Assembly (NCBI GenBank): GCA_030583605.1 | Contig: CP129466.1 | Location: 1,309,001-1,373,000, forward strand | DNA from: Gammaproteobacteria bacterium | GTDB lineage: Bacteria > Pseudomonadota > Gammaproteobacteria > Steroidobacterales > GCA-2729495 | Length of the DNA stretch: 64,000 nucleotides | Direction of reading: 5' to 3' | In this document: piece after piece, positions 24,909 to 33,811 of the stretch | Position numbering within the stretch: the first letter of the stretch is position 1 | How the letters are laid out: each line of letters opens with the position of its first letter | Program-made: the position numbers and the translations under genes | The notes under the pieces: model-generated | The model's database searches: none | What the model was told of the DNA's origin: nothing | What the model saw: only the letters and a program-made list of their open reading frames with translations

Positions 24909-25442
24909 TCAGCGCTCCAGCAGCCGCGGGATGAGCTCGACGAAATTGCATGGCCGCGTCCGATAGTCGAGTTGCTGCGCGAGGATCCGGTCCCAGCCGG
25001 TTGCGCAGGCGCCGGTGGAGCCGGGCAGGCAGAAGACGAAGGTGCCGTTCGCGACGCCGCCGAGACAGCGCGACTGCAACGTCGAGGTGCCGATCTCCTC
25101 GAGCGAGTACGCGCGGAACAATTCGCCGAAGCCGCTCACTTCCTTGTCGAGCAGTGGCAGGACCGCCTCGGGTGTGCCGTCGCGCCCGGTCAGGCCCGTG
25201 CCGCCGCTGATGATGACTGCCTGCACCTCGGGGTCGGCGATCCAGGCCGATACGATGGCGCGTATGCGGTAGCGGTCATCCCGCTCGAGTGCCCTGGCGG
25301 CCAGGCGGTGGCCGGAGGCGCGGATGCGCTCGGCCAGCAACTGGCCGGAGGTGTCCGTCTCCTCCGTGCGCGTGTCGGAAACCGTCAGCACGGCGATGCC
25401 GAGCGGGACGAACCTGCGTTCCTTCTTGTCGTCGTGGGCCAG
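24909..25442 (-). CDS. moaB: Molybdenum cofactor biosynthesis protein B
   Basis: MogA/MoaB-fold protein acting on molybdopterin (adenylylation-type step). Core: [58 protein letters not shown] and [12 protein letters not shown]. The only standard start codon in frame is a GTG inside the first beta strand (25391), which would delete conserved residues. A CTG six bases after AAGGAG gives [21 protein letters not shown], the expected N terminus, so I extend to CTG; this is an inference. Lies between a CBS gene (24 bp upstream) and gloB. Confidence 0.85.
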   Translation of the reverse strand: MAHDDKKERRFVPLGIAVLTVSDTRTEETDTSGQLLAERIRASGHRLAARALERDDRYRIRAIVSAWIADPEVQAVIISGGTGLTGRDGTPEAVLPLLDKEVSGFGELFRAYSLEEIGTSTLQSRCLGGVANGTFVFCLPGSTGACATGWDRILAQQLDYRTRPCNFVELIPRLLER

Positions 25443-25466
25443 GGCAGTCTCCTTCAGGGCTTGCGT

Positions 25467-25898
25467 TCAGGCGGCATCGCCGCCGGAGCGGCGAAACTGC
25501 TCGCGCAGGAACTCGGCGAAGTGGTGGCAGGCATCGGTCGTGGTGAAGACGCCCGCGAGCTTGCCTTGCCGCGTCACGATCGCCGAGCCGAGCTGCTGCT
25601 GCGCCATGTGGTGCAGCACCTCGTCGAGGTGCGTGTCGAGGTCGATGACATAGGCGTCACGCACCATCGCATCGCGCACCCGCAGTTCCTTCTCCGGAGG
25701 GTAGGCGAAATCCGGCCCGAGCACGAGCTTGATGTCGCGATCGGAAATGAGGCCCACGAGCCGGCCGTGCTCGGTCACCGGCAGGTGGCGGATGCGATGC
25801 TCGCGCATGAACTCGCGCGCCTGGTCCAGGGTGGCGTCGGCCTCCACGGAATACGGGAAGGGCGTCATCACGGTCTTGATGGCGGGAATGCGTCGCAT
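25467..25898 (-). CDS. CBS-domain pair protein
   Basis: 143 residues made almost wholly of two CBS motifs: VMTPFPYSVEADATLDQAREFM...HRIRHLPVTEHGRLVGLISDRDI and VRDAMVRDAYVIDLDTHLDEVLHHM...GSAIVTRQGKLAGVFTTTDACHHF. Such pairs bind adenine nucleotides and regulate partners. First gene of the moaB-gloB run. The start MRRIPAIKTVM is preferred to an upstream in-frame ATG that adds low-complexity residues. Confidence 0.85.
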   Translation of the reverse strand: MRRIPAIKTVMTPFPYSVEADATLDQAREFMREHRIRHLPVTEHGRLVGLISDRDIKLVLGPDFAYPPEKELRVRDAMVRDAYVIDLDTHLDEVLHHMAQQQLGSAIVTRQGKLAGVFTTTDACHHFAEFLREQFRRSGGDAA

Positions 25899-26035
25899 GA
25901 GTGCGATTCTACCCGAGGTGCCTCGCGGGGGTCGTGCCGCGGGCGCGCTCCGTACGCGGCGCAAATATTGTTCGCCGTTCGGGAAACCGCTACGGTAGGC
26001 GTGGCGATGTTCAGCCTGCCCTGCGGATCCGTTTC

Positions 26036-27367
26036 ATGAACCCGAACGCATCCCGATCGTTGCCTGACCTCGAGCCGCTGTGGATGCCGTTTACGGCGAA
26101 TCGCCGCTTCAAGCGCGACCCGCGTCTGCTGGTCGCGGCCCAGGGCATGTATTTCACCAGCTACGACGGCCAACGCATCCTCGACGGCATCGCTGGACTG
26201 TGGTGCTGCAACGCCGGGCACTGCCACCCGAAGATCGTCGCCGCAGTGCGCGAGCAGGTCGGCCGGCTCGATTATGCGACCGCATTCAATCTCGGCCACC
26301 CGGGGGCATTCGAGCTGGCCGGCAGGCTCGCGGCGCTGGCGCCCGGCACGCTCGACCATGTGTTCTTCGTCAACTCCGGCTCCGAGGCGGTGGACACCGC
26401 GCTCAAGATCGCGCTCGGCTACCACCGCGTGCGGGGCGAGGCGGCGCGCACCCGCTTCATCGGTCGCGAACGTGGCTACCACGGCGTGGGTTTCGGCGGC
26501 ATCTCCGTCGGCGGCATCGTCTCGAACCGGCGGATGTTCAGTGCGGCCATGCTGCCCGGCGTCGATCACCTGCCGCACACGCACGACCTTGCCCGCAATG
26601 CCTTCAGTCGCGGCCAGCCTGCCTGGGGAGCGCAGTGCGCCGACGAACTCGAACGTATCGTCGCGCTGCACGATCCCTCGACCATCGCAGCGGTGATCGT
26701 CGAGCCCGTTGCCGGCTCCGCCGGCGTGCTGCCGCCGCCGCAGGGCTATCTCGAGCGGTTGCGCGCGATCTGCGACCGTCACGGGATCCTGCTGATCTTC
26801 GACGAGGTCATCACGGCTTTCGGTCGCACCGGCGAGAGTTTCGCCGCACGCAGCTTCGGTGTGCAGCCCGACCTGATCACGGTGGCGAAGGGCATCACCA
26901 GCGGCGTCGTGCCGATGGGCGCGGTGCTGGTGGACCGGCGGATCTACGAGGCATTCATGAGCGGCCCGGAGTTCGCCGTGGAGTTTTTTCACGGTTACAC
27001 CTATTCGGGGCACCCGCTGGCGAGCGCGGCAGGTCTGGCGGCGCTCGACGTGTACCAGGAGGAGGGGCTGTTCGAACGCGCCCGTTCGCTTGCCCCGGGG
27101 TTCGCCGACGCGCTGCATTCATTCAAGGGTGCGCGGCACGTGATTGACGTCCGCAACATCGGCCTGATGGGCGCCATCGAACTTGCGCCACGCGAGGGGC
27201 AGCCGAACGAACGGGCGCTCGATGTCTTCGGCCGCTGCTTCGACGCCGGCGTGCTGGTGCGCACCACCGGCGACACGATCGCGCTCACGCCGCCGCTGAT
27301 CATCTCCGAGAGTGAGATCGCCCGGATCGTGGACACGCTGCGCGCGGCGTTGCAGGCGGTCGATTGA
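26036..27367 (+). CDS. Class III aminotransferase, omega-amino acid:pyruvate type
   Basis: PLP-dependent transaminase expected to convert beta-alanine (or another omega-amino acid) and pyruvate to malonate semialdehyde and alanine. 443 residues: LWMPFTANRRFKRDPR, GLWCCNAGHCHPKIV, FFVNSGSEAVDTALKIAL, the PLP aspartate in LLIFDEVITAFGRTG and the Schiff-base lysine in LITVAKGITSGVVPMGAV. The N-terminal MPFT and WCCNAGH phrases favour the beta-alanine/omega-APT branch. Its stop overlaps the TTG start of the following dehydrogenase. Confidence 0.9.
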   Translation: MNPNASRSLPDLEPLWMPFTANRRFKRDPRLLVAAQGMYFTSYDGQRILDGIAGLWCCNAGHCHPKIVAAVREQVGRLDYATAFNLGHPGAFELAGRLAALAPGTLDHVFFVNSGSEAVDTALKIALGYHRVRGEAARTRFIGRERGYHGVGFGGISVGGIVSNRRMFSAAMLPGVDHLPHTHDLARNAFSRGQPAWGAQCADELERIVALHDPSTIAAVIVEPVAGSAGVLPPPQGYLERLRAICDRHGILLIFDEVITAFGRTGESFAARSFGVQPDLITVAKGITSGVVPMGAVLVDRRIYEAFMSGPEFAVEFFHGYTYSGHPLASAAGLAALDVYQEEGLFERARSLAPGFADALHSFKGARHVIDVRNIGLMGAIELAPREGQPNERALDVFGRCFDAGVLVRTTGDTIALTPPLIISESEIARIVDTLRAALQAVD

Positions 27368-28899
27368 GCGGACAGGCGCATCCGACGGAAGCACAAGGTG
27401 ACACCGGGCCCGTGGTGGCGCACTGGATCGGGGGGCGGCACGTCGTGGCAGGCCGCAGGCACGGCGAGCTGTACGACCCGGCAACGGGGGAGCTGACCGG
27501 CCGGGTGCCGTTCGCAGACGCAGCCTGCGTCGATGCGGCGATCGCCGCGGCGCAGGCGGCGTTTCCTGCCTGGAGCGCCCTGCCGGCGGCCGCACGGGCG
27601 CGGGTGATGTTCCGTTTCAAAACCCTCATCGAGGCGCATCGCGACGAACTCGCGCGCCTGATCACCGCGGAGCACGGCAAGTCGCTCGCAGATGCGGCGG
27701 GTTCCCTGCAGCGCGGCCTGGAGGTGGTGGAGTTCGCCTGCGGTATCCCGCAGCTCATGAAGGGTGAGTTCAGCCGCGATGTCGGTGCCGGCATCGACTG
27801 CACCTCGATGCGCGAGCCACTCGGCGTCTGCGCCGGCGTAAGCCCGTTCAACTTTCCCGCCATGGTGCCGCTGTGGATGTTCCCGATCGCGATTGCCTGC
27901 GGGAACACGTTCGTCATGAAGCCCTCGGAACGCGATCCGTCCTGCGTGGTGCGCCTTGCCGGGTTGCTGGCGCAGGCCGGGGCGCCGGCGGGCGTGTTCA
28001 ACGTGGTGCATGGCGATCGCGAGGCGGTGGACGCGCTGCTCGATCACCGCGGCGTCGCCGCGATGAGTTTCGTCGGCTCGACAGCGGTGGCCCGGCAGGT
28101 CTACGAGCGCTCGGCCGCAGCGGGTCGCCGGGTACAGGCGCTCGGCGGCGCCAAGAATCACATGGTGGTCCTGCCCGACGCCAACCTGGAGCAGGCGGCG
28201 AGCGCGCTGCTCGGCGCCGCCTACGGATCGGCGGGCGAGCGCTGCATGGCGATTTCGGTGGCGGTCGTGGTGGGAACGGCAGGTGACCCGCTGCGAGACG
28301 CGCTCCTGCGGGGCATCGCGCGGCTGCGCGTCGGTCCGGGCACGGACCCGGCGACCGAGATGGGGCCGCTGGTCAGCGCTGCGCACCGTGAGCGGGTGCG
28401 CGGTTACGTCGAGACGGGCATTGCCGAGGGTGCGGAGCTGGTCGCCGATGGCCGCGAGCTGCGCGTACCGGGCTACGAGAGCGGGTTTTTCTTCGGCCCG
28501 ACGCTTTTCGATCGCGTCACGACGGCGATGCGTGTCTGGCGCGAGGAAATCTTCGGGCCGGTGCTGTGCATCGTGCGCGTGGCGAGCCTCGGCGAGGCGC
28601 TCGCGGTGGTGAATTCGCACGAATACGCCAACGGCGCAGCGATCTTCACCGGCAGCGGGCGCGCTGCGCGCGAGTTTGCCCTGCGCGTGGATGCCGGCAT
28701 GGTCGGCGTGAACGTCGCGATCCCGGTGCCGATGGCGTTCTTCAGTTTCGGCGGCAACAAGCAGTCGTTCTTCGGCGACAGCAATGTCCACGGGCTCGAG
28801 GGCGTGCGCTTCTACACGCGCCTGCGGACGGTGACGTCGCGCTGGCCGGGCAGCGAAGGCGGGGCGAGCGATTTCTCCATGCCCACGCCCGGCACCTGA
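27364..28899 (+). CDS. mmsA: CoA-acylating methylmalonate/malonate-semialdehyde dehydrogenase
   Basis: Oxidises malonate or methylmalonate semialdehyde with NAD+ and CoA to acetyl- or propionyl-CoA with CO2 release. 511 residues of the aldehyde dehydrogenase fold: GVSPFNFPAMVPLWMFPIAIACGN, FVGSTAVARQVYE, GGAKNHMVVLPDANLEQA, catalytic Cys in GSAGERCMAIS, and EIFGPVLCIVRV. The KNHMVV and GERCMA phrases are characteristic of MmsA. TTG start in a TTGA overlap with the aminotransferase; together they complete a two-step beta-alanine degradation route. Confidence 0.9.
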   Translation: MSGQAHPTEAQGDTGPVVAHWIGGRHVVAGRRHGELYDPATGELTGRVPFADAACVDAAIAAAQAAFPAWSALPAAARARVMFRFKTLIEAHRDELARLITAEHGKSLADAAGSLQRGLEVVEFACGIPQLMKGEFSRDVGAGIDCTSMREPLGVCAGVSPFNFPAMVPLWMFPIAIACGNTFVMKPSERDPSCVVRLAGLLAQAGAPAGVFNVVHGDREAVDALLDHRGVAAMSFVGSTAVARQVYERSAAAGRRVQALGGAKNHMVVLPDANLEQAASALLGAAYGSAGERCMAISVAVVVGTAGDPLRDALLRGIARLRVGPGTDPATEMGPLVSAAHRERVRGYVETGIAEGAELVADGRELRVPGYESGFFFGPTLFDRVTTAMRVWREEIFGPVLCIVRVASLGEALAVVNSHEYANGAAIFTGSGRAAREFALRVDAGMVGVNVAIPVPMAFFSFGGNKQSFFGDSNVHGLEGVRFYTRLRTVTSRWPGSEGGASDFSMPTPGT

Positions 28900-28939
28900 C
28901 TCGCAGGCGACGCAGCGCTTTGCGCCGCAGGCCGGCCGC

Positions 28940-30826
28940 TCAACGATAACCTTCCGCCTGCAGGCGGAAGAGTTTCGCATAGAGGCCGTTGGCGGCGAGC
29001 AATTGCGCGTGCGTGCCGTATTCGCTGATGCGGCCGTGTTCGATCACGGCAATATGGTCGGCCTGGCGCACGGTCGAGAAGCGGTGCGAGATCAGGATCG
29101 AGATCCGTCCGCGCGTGTGCTCCTTGAAGTACGCGAACAGTTCCGCCTCCGCTCCGGCATCCATCGAGGCGGTAGGCTCGTCGAGCACGAGCACGTCGGC
29201 GCAGCTGCGCATGAAGGCGCGCGAGAGCGCCATCTTCTGCCATTGCCCGGTGGACAGCTCCTTGCCGCCGCGGAACCAGCTGCCGAGCTGGGTGGCGAAG
29301 CGCTTCTCCATACGCTCGATGAAGGGCATTGCCATGCCCTTGCGGGCGGAGTCCTCCCAGCGCTCTTCGTCAGTGAAGGCGCCGACGTCGCCGGCGCCGA
29401 TGTTCTCGCCCACGGTGAACTGGTACTTGTTGAAGTCCTGGAAGATCACGCCGATCTGCCGGCGCAGCGACTGCGGGTGCCACTCGCGCACATCGAGCCC
29501 GTGCACCAGCACTCGACCAGAACTCGGTTGATATAAACCGCATAATAGCTTGATTAAAGTGGATTTACCGGCACCATTCTCACCGACCAATGCGAGGCTC
29601 TCGCCGGGCCGGACGTGCAGGTTGATGTCCATGAGTGCCGGCGTGGCAGCGCCGGGGTAGGTGAACGAGACGTGCTCGAAACGCACGCCATCGGCCGGGT
29701 CGGGCCCCTGTGCGCCCGTGCCCCAGCCGTAGGTCGGCGCCTGCTCCAGGTATTCGTACAGGTTGGTGAGATAGAGGTTGTCCTCGTACATGCCGCCGAT
29801 CGAGCCGAGGCTCGCCGAGACCGCGGCCTGCCCCTGGCGGAACAACACCAGGTACATGGTCATCTCGCCGATGGTGATCGCCGCGCCCACCGCGGCGATG
29901 GCGATCCAGGCGTAGGCGCCGTAGAGCGCGCCGGTACCGACCAGCGCGAGCAGCATGCCCCAGATCTCCCGCCGCAGGGTGAGCGCGCGGTCCTCGCGAT
30001 AGATCTTGTCGAAGATCGCCCGGTAGCGTTCGAGCAGCATCGGCCCGAGCTGGAAGAGCTGCACCTCCTTGGCGTGGTCCTCGCGCGACATCACGATCTC
30101 GAGGTAGTTCTGCATGCGCGCTTCCGGCGCCCGCATGCGAAAGAGCCGGAACGCGTCGCCAGAGAACTTGGTTTCGGCGAGAAAGGCGGGCAGGCCGGCC
30201 AGTGCCAGCAGCACGAGTGCCCAGGGCGAGAACCGCGCGATCAGCACGCTGAAGCTCGCCAGCGCCACGAGCTGCTGGAAGAGCGCAAAGGTACGCATGA
30301 CGAGCGAGAGGGGGCGGCTGGATGCTTCGCGGCGCGCGCGTTGCAGCTTGTCGTAGAACTCCGCGTCCTCGAACTGCGTCAGGTCGAGCGTGAGCGCCTT
30401 CTGCAGGATCATCTCGTTGACGCGATAACCGAGCTGCGCGCGCAGCAGCGCCTGGCAGGCGTTGATGCCGCGCTGCGCGCCGCCGAGCAAAGCGATCACC
30501 ACGCCCTCGTATGCAACGAGTTCGAGTACGCCCGCATAAACCGGCGCGGCGCCGGCGCCGACTGCACCGACCTGGGCGACGACCGCATCGATGACCAGTT
30601 TGCCGATCCAGGCCGCCACCGCCGGCAGTACGCCGGCCACCACGGTCAGCGACGCGAGCAGCACGGTCAGTTGCCGGTTGGTGGCCCAGACCAGTTCCAC
30701 CGCGCGCCGCGTGTACTTCAGCACCGCGGCATTGCGCAACATTTCTTCGAGCCAGCCGGTCGAGGCGGGCGCCTGGACGCCGGAGCCCTGAGCGTGGGGC
30801 GGGAGGCTGGTCTGGGGCGTAGCCAC
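28940..30826 (-). CDS. ABC transporter, fused permease and ATPase
   Basis: 628-residue half-transporter: about six helices (AWIGKLVIDAVVAQVG, VALASFSVLIARFSPWALVLLALAGL, GTGALYGAYAWIAIAAVGAAITIGEM) then an ATPase with Walker A LVGENGAGKSTLIKLLCG, signature LSTGQWQKMALSRAF (LSxGQ) and Walker B DVLVLDEPTASMDAGAEAE. It likely works as a homodimeric exporter. GTG start. The DNA encoding Walker A and the following 17 residues (29513-29590) is AT-rich with TTA, CTA, TAT and CAA codons that are rare in the rest of the gene. Substrate unknown. Confidence 0.9.
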   Translation of the reverse strand: MATPQTSLPPHAQGSGVQAPASTGWLEEMLRNAAVLKYTRRAVELVWATNRQLTVLLASLTVVAGVLPAVAAWIGKLVIDAVVAQVGAVGAGAAPVYAGVLELVAYEGVVIALLGGAQRGINACQALLRAQLGYRVNEMILQKALTLDLTQFEDAEFYDKLQRARREASSRPLSLVMRTFALFQQLVALASFSVLIARFSPWALVLLALAGLPAFLAETKFSGDAFRLFRMRAPEARMQNYLEIVMSREDHAKEVQLFQLGPMLLERYRAIFDKIYREDRALTLRREIWGMLLALVGTGALYGAYAWIAIAAVGAAITIGEMTMYLVLFRQGQAAVSASLGSIGGMYEDNLYLTNLYEYLEQAPTYGWGTGAQGPDPADGVRFEHVSFTYPGAATPALMDINLHVRPGESLALVGENGAGKSTLIKLLCGLYQPSSGRVLVHGLDVREWHPQSLRRQIGVIFQDFNKYQFTVGENIGAGDVGAFTDEERWEDSARKGMAMPFIERMEKRFATQLGSWFRGGKELSTGQWQKMALSRAFMRSCADVLVLDEPTASMDAGAEAELFAYFKEHTRGRISILISHRFSTVRQADHIAVIEHGRISEYGTHAQLLAANGLYAKLFRLQAEGYR

Positions 30827-30987
30827 GGTCAGGTTGCCGGTCAGCGCTCGACGGTGCGCATGCGGGCGGCCGCGCAGGTCTTGCCGGGAATCGCCCGGCC
30901 GGGCAGGTCATTGAGCATGGCGCGATTATAGGTTCATCGCCGATTGGCGGAGACGGCTACCCAGGCGCCGGTCTGCTCCCGCGTAGT

Positions 30988-31221
30988 GGCGGCTGGCGGG
31001 GACGCCTGCTTCCGACACGCCTGTCGTGACCTCGCCGCCAGCCGCCCGGGTGAGTCCGGATCAGCGGCGGCACGCCGCCCGCGGTTTGCGGGCAGGGGGT
31101 GGCCCGGTGTCCGGCGAGAGCACGTGTGGAGCCGGCTGCCAGGAGGGCAGCAGCCGGCGTAACCCGTAGCGACGAGCACAGGGACGTGCGAGGAGCGGCG
31201 CTCGCCGGACACCGGGGCACC
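30988..31221. repeat. Structured intergenic element with three inverted repeats
   Basis: The 600-base gap before the response regulator contains GGCGGCTGGCGG paired with CCGCCAGCCGCC (30988-30999, 31035-31046), a 21-bp outer inverted repeat (31098-31118 with 31201-31221, 20 of 21 matching), and inside it a nine-base perfect stem GCCGGCTGC/GCAGCCGGC (31131-31158) whose loop holds AGGAGG. Bases 31150-31221 recur, inverted and diverged, near 61.3 kb. No open frame here shows family resemblance. Confidence 0.55.
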
Positions 31222-31367
31222 ACCACTCGCGCGAGCCGGGTGCGGACAGCTCCGCCAGCGGAGTCCGCGCGGAACCCACGTATCGCCTTCGCACGCGTTC
31301 CGCACAGCGGCGATGAACCCGATCAGAGGGCGGCGGCAGCGCTTGCCTTTCCCGCAGCGGTCACGCG

Positions 31368-31384
31368 GTAATCTATCTGTAAGG
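31368..31384 (+). promoter_or_regulatory. Candidate response-regulator box upstream of the two-component operon
   Basis: GTAATCTATCTGTAAGG contains two GTAA half-sites 11 bases apart, the spacing expected for tandem OmpR-family binding. It is 43 bases before the regulator start and matches the box before the ygiW gene at 13 of 17 positions. Autoregulation is inferred. Confidence 0.45.
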
Positions 31385-31427
31385 TCGCGGACGAGATAAT
31401 CGTCGTAATCGCGAAATTGGGCTGCTC

Positions 31428-32084
31428 ATGTATCTCCTGCTGGTTGAAGACGACCTGAACCTCGGCAATGCGCTGCACAAGCTCCTGCGCGCGCAGTTCA
31501 ACGTCGATTGGGTCCGCAACCTGGCCGCCGCGCGCAGCCGCTTTGCCGCTGCCGACTACGACGTCGTCCTGCTCGATCTCGGCCTGCCGGATGGCGACGG
31601 CGTGCAATGGCTCGAGGCGTTGCGCGCGGAGGGCTGCCAGACCCCGGTCCTGATCGTCTCGGCTCGGGACCAGCTCGATGACCGGGTCAAGGGGCTCGAC
31701 ACCGGGGCGGACGATTACCTCGTCAAACCGTTCGAGCCCGAGGAGTTGCTGGCGCGCATCCGCGCGCTGTTGCGCCGGAGCGCGGGGACGGCACAACCGC
31801 GCTTCACCGTCGGCGCGCTCAGCTACGCACCCGACACGCAGCAGTTCTGCCTCGATGAGCGACCGCTCAGCCTCTCGCCGCAGGAGCGCGGCATCCTTGC
31901 GGTGCTCGTGCAGGCGGGGGAGAAGCCGGTGAGCCGCGAGCGTCTGCTCCAGCAACTCTACGGCCTCGGCGAAGGTGTGGATTCGAACACGTTGGAGGTG
32001 CGTATCCACGCGCTGCGCCGGCAGATCGGCAAGGATCGGATCGAGACCGTGCGTGGCATCGGCTATCGGCTGGTGGCGTTGTGA
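31428..32084 (+). CDS. OmpR-family response regulator (QseB-like)
   Basis: 218 residues. Receiver domain (about 1-115) with the acidic pair in LLVEDDLNLG, phospho-acceptor Asp50 in VVLLDLGLPDGDG, and the lysine of DYLVKPFEPEELLARI; winged-helix domain with LSPQERGILAVLVQAGEKPVSRERLLQQLYG and SNTLEVRIHALRRQIGKDRIETVRGIGYRLV. GTGA overlap with the kinase. A QseB-like assignment rests on the neighbouring ygiW, as in enterobacterial ygiW-qseBC. A direct-repeat box precedes it. Confidence 0.9.
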   Translation: MYLLLVEDDLNLGNALHKLLRAQFNVDWVRNLAAARSRFAAADYDVVLLDLGLPDGDGVQWLEALRAEGCQTPVLIVSARDQLDDRVKGLDTGADDYLVKPFEPEELLARIRALLRRSAGTAQPRFTVGALSYAPDTQQFCLDERPLSLSPQERGILAVLVQAGEKPVSRERLLQQLYGLGEGVDSNTLEVRIHALRRQIGKDRIETVRGIGYRLVAL

Positions 32085-33385
32085 ACATCCGACTGTCCCA
32101 TGTGGCGGCGCTGCTGGCGTTGACCATGGTGGTCACGGCGGCGGTCGGCGTCGTGGCAACCTACCGGGAGGCGGGCGATGAGTTGCGCGACGTCCTCGAC
32201 GACGATCTCGAGAACCAGGGCCGGCTGCTCGCGCGCCTCCTCGTGGCGGAAAGCGGCGGGCTGTCGGCCGACAATCTCGGCACGTTGCTTCGCAGGACTT
32301 TCCGGCCAGACGAGGAGGACACCCTCTGGGTCAGCGTGTACGACGTCGCCGACGGGCGTTTCGCCAGCAACCTGGCCCACGACCTGCCGCTGGCGGACTC
32401 GCGCAACGGCAGGCTGCGGCTGCGGTTCGACGGCCACGACTGGGAGGGCTACCAGCGGCGCGAGGGCGACCTGGTCGTGCAGCTCCTGCGCCGCACAGAC
32501 CAGTACGGCGAGGTGGGGCAGGAGATCCTCGAGGAGATCACCATGCCGGTGCTCGTCGGCAGCGTGGTCAACCTGGCATTGCTCGCCGGGCTGATCGGTC
32601 TGTCGCTATGGCCGATTGCGCGCCTCGCGCGCGAGATCGAAAGCCGCAATGCGGATTCTCTCGCACCGGTGGTGCTGCCAACGCGCGCGGCCGAGATCGC
32701 CGTCCTGCGCGATACGCTGAACGGCATGATGACCGGCGTCGACACGGCGCTGAAGCGCGAGCGGCAGTTCGCGAGCGACGTGGCGCACGAGCTGCGCACG
32801 CCGCTGACGACGCTGAAGCTCGAACTCGCCGGCGACGCGCCCGACCACAAGGCGATGAAGTCCGAGGTGGACCGGCTGGCACGGCTCGTGGAGCAGCTGC
32901 TGACCCTGGCGCGCCTCGACCAGGGGCGGTGGCGGGCGGGTTTCACGCCGGTCGGTTTGCAGGCGCTGTATGCGCCGGAAATCGAGCGCTTCACAGCCCG
33001 GATGGAGCAGGCCGGAATGTCCCTGCAGAGTGATCTCGGCACGGTGACGATCAATGGCGAGGCGACGCTGTTGCAGGTCCTGCTGCAGAACCTGCTCAAG
33101 AACGTCCTCGATCATTGCCCTCCCGGAACGCGCACCTTCGTGCGGCTGTACAGCCCGGCCGGACGGCCGGTGCTGGAGGTCAGCGACACCGGGCCGGGAA
33201 TCGCCGAGCTGCAACGCCGGCAGATGGGCGAGGGCTTCCGGCGCCTCGACAGCCGCAGCGAAGGGCTCGGGATCGGGCTCACCATCTGCCAGCGGATCGC
33301 ACAGGTGCACGGCGCGTCGCTGGAGTTTCTCGCCCGCGATGATGGCGCGCCAGGCCTGCGGGTGCGCGTTACGTTCGCGCAGTAA
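32081..33385 (+). CDS. Sensor histidine kinase (QseC-like)
   Basis: 434-residue inner-membrane kinase: helix 1 at VAALLALTMVVTAAVGVVA, a periplasmic sensor of about 130 residues, helix 2 at VLVGSVVNLALLAGLIGLSL, a linker, the H box DVAHELRTPLTTLKL with His236, the N box LLQNLLKNVLDHC, and G boxes DTGPGIAE and GLGIGLTICQRI. Pairs with the upstream regulator; the GTG start overlaps its stop. Its stop codon lies within a copy of the putative regulator box that precedes ygiW. Confidence 0.9.
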   Translation: MNIRLSHVAALLALTMVVTAAVGVVATYREAGDELRDVLDDDLENQGRLLARLLVAESGGLSADNLGTLLRRTFRPDEEDTLWVSVYDVADGRFASNLAHDLPLADSRNGRLRLRFDGHDWEGYQRREGDLVVQLLRRTDQYGEVGQEILEEITMPVLVGSVVNLALLAGLIGLSLWPIARLAREIESRNADSLAPVVLPTRAAEIAVLRDTLNGMMTGVDTALKRERQFASDVAHELRTPLTTLKLELAGDAPDHKAMKSEVDRLARLVEQLLTLARLDQGRWRAGFTPVGLQALYAPEIERFTARMEQAGMSLQSDLGTVTINGEATLLQVLLQNLLKNVLDHCPPGTRTFVRLYSPAGRPVLEVSDTGPGIAELQRRQMGEGFRRLDSRSEGLGIGLTICQRIAQVHGASLEFLARDDGAPGLRVRVTFAQ

Positions 33386-33398
33386 GGTAACTGTAATG
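33382..33398 (+). promoter_or_regulatory. Candidate response-regulator box upstream of the ygiW-like gene
   Basis: GTAAGGTAACTGTAATG repeats GTAA at 11-base spacing, overlaps the kinase stop codon and lies 50 bases before the ygiW-like start. It resembles the box before the regulator gene in sequence and distance, suggesting a shared regulon. Confidence 0.45.
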
Positions 33399-33448
33399 CG
33401 TGAACAGCCAGACTGAACATGTCCCAACACTGATACAGGAGATCTAAC

Positions 33449-33811
33449 GTGAAGATGACAGTGATTTCGACTGGAGCCGTTCTCAGCCTCGCCGCCTTTG
33501 CCGCTGCGGCCAATCAGCAGACCGCCGGTGGCTTCCAGGGCCCCGACAACCTGCAGCTCGTGACGGTGGCCGATGCCCAGAAGCTCAGTGACGACACGAT
33601 GGTCAAGATGCAGGGTTTCATCGTCAGATCCCTGGGCGACGAGAAGTACGAGTTCAAGGACGAGACGGGCACCATCACCGTCGAGATCGACAACGAGGAC
33701 TGGCGCGGCGTGGAAGCGACGCCGGAGACGCGGATCGAAGTGCGTGGCGAGATCGACAAGGAGTGGAACCGGGTCGAGGTGGACGTGGATTCCGTCCAGG
33801 TGGCGCCGTGA
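33449..33811 (+). CDS. YgiW/YdeI family periplasmic OB-fold stress protein
   Basis: 120 residues: signal peptide (VISTGAVLSLAAFAAAANQQ), then the BOF (bacterial OB-fold) domain with LVTVADAQKLSDDTMVKMQGFIV, EKYEFKDETGTITVEID and ETRIEVRGEIDKEW. E. coli YgiW is a periplasmic stress protein next to qseBC. GTG start with AGGAG eight bases upstream. GTGA overlap with the cytochrome b gene, so those two are coupled. Confidence 0.87.
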   Translation: MKMTVISTGAVLSLAAFAAAANQQTAGGFQGPDNLQLVTVADAQKLSDDTMVKMQGFIVRSLGDEKYEFKDETGTITVEIDNEDWRGVEATPETRIEVRGEIDKEWNRVEVDVDSVQVAP

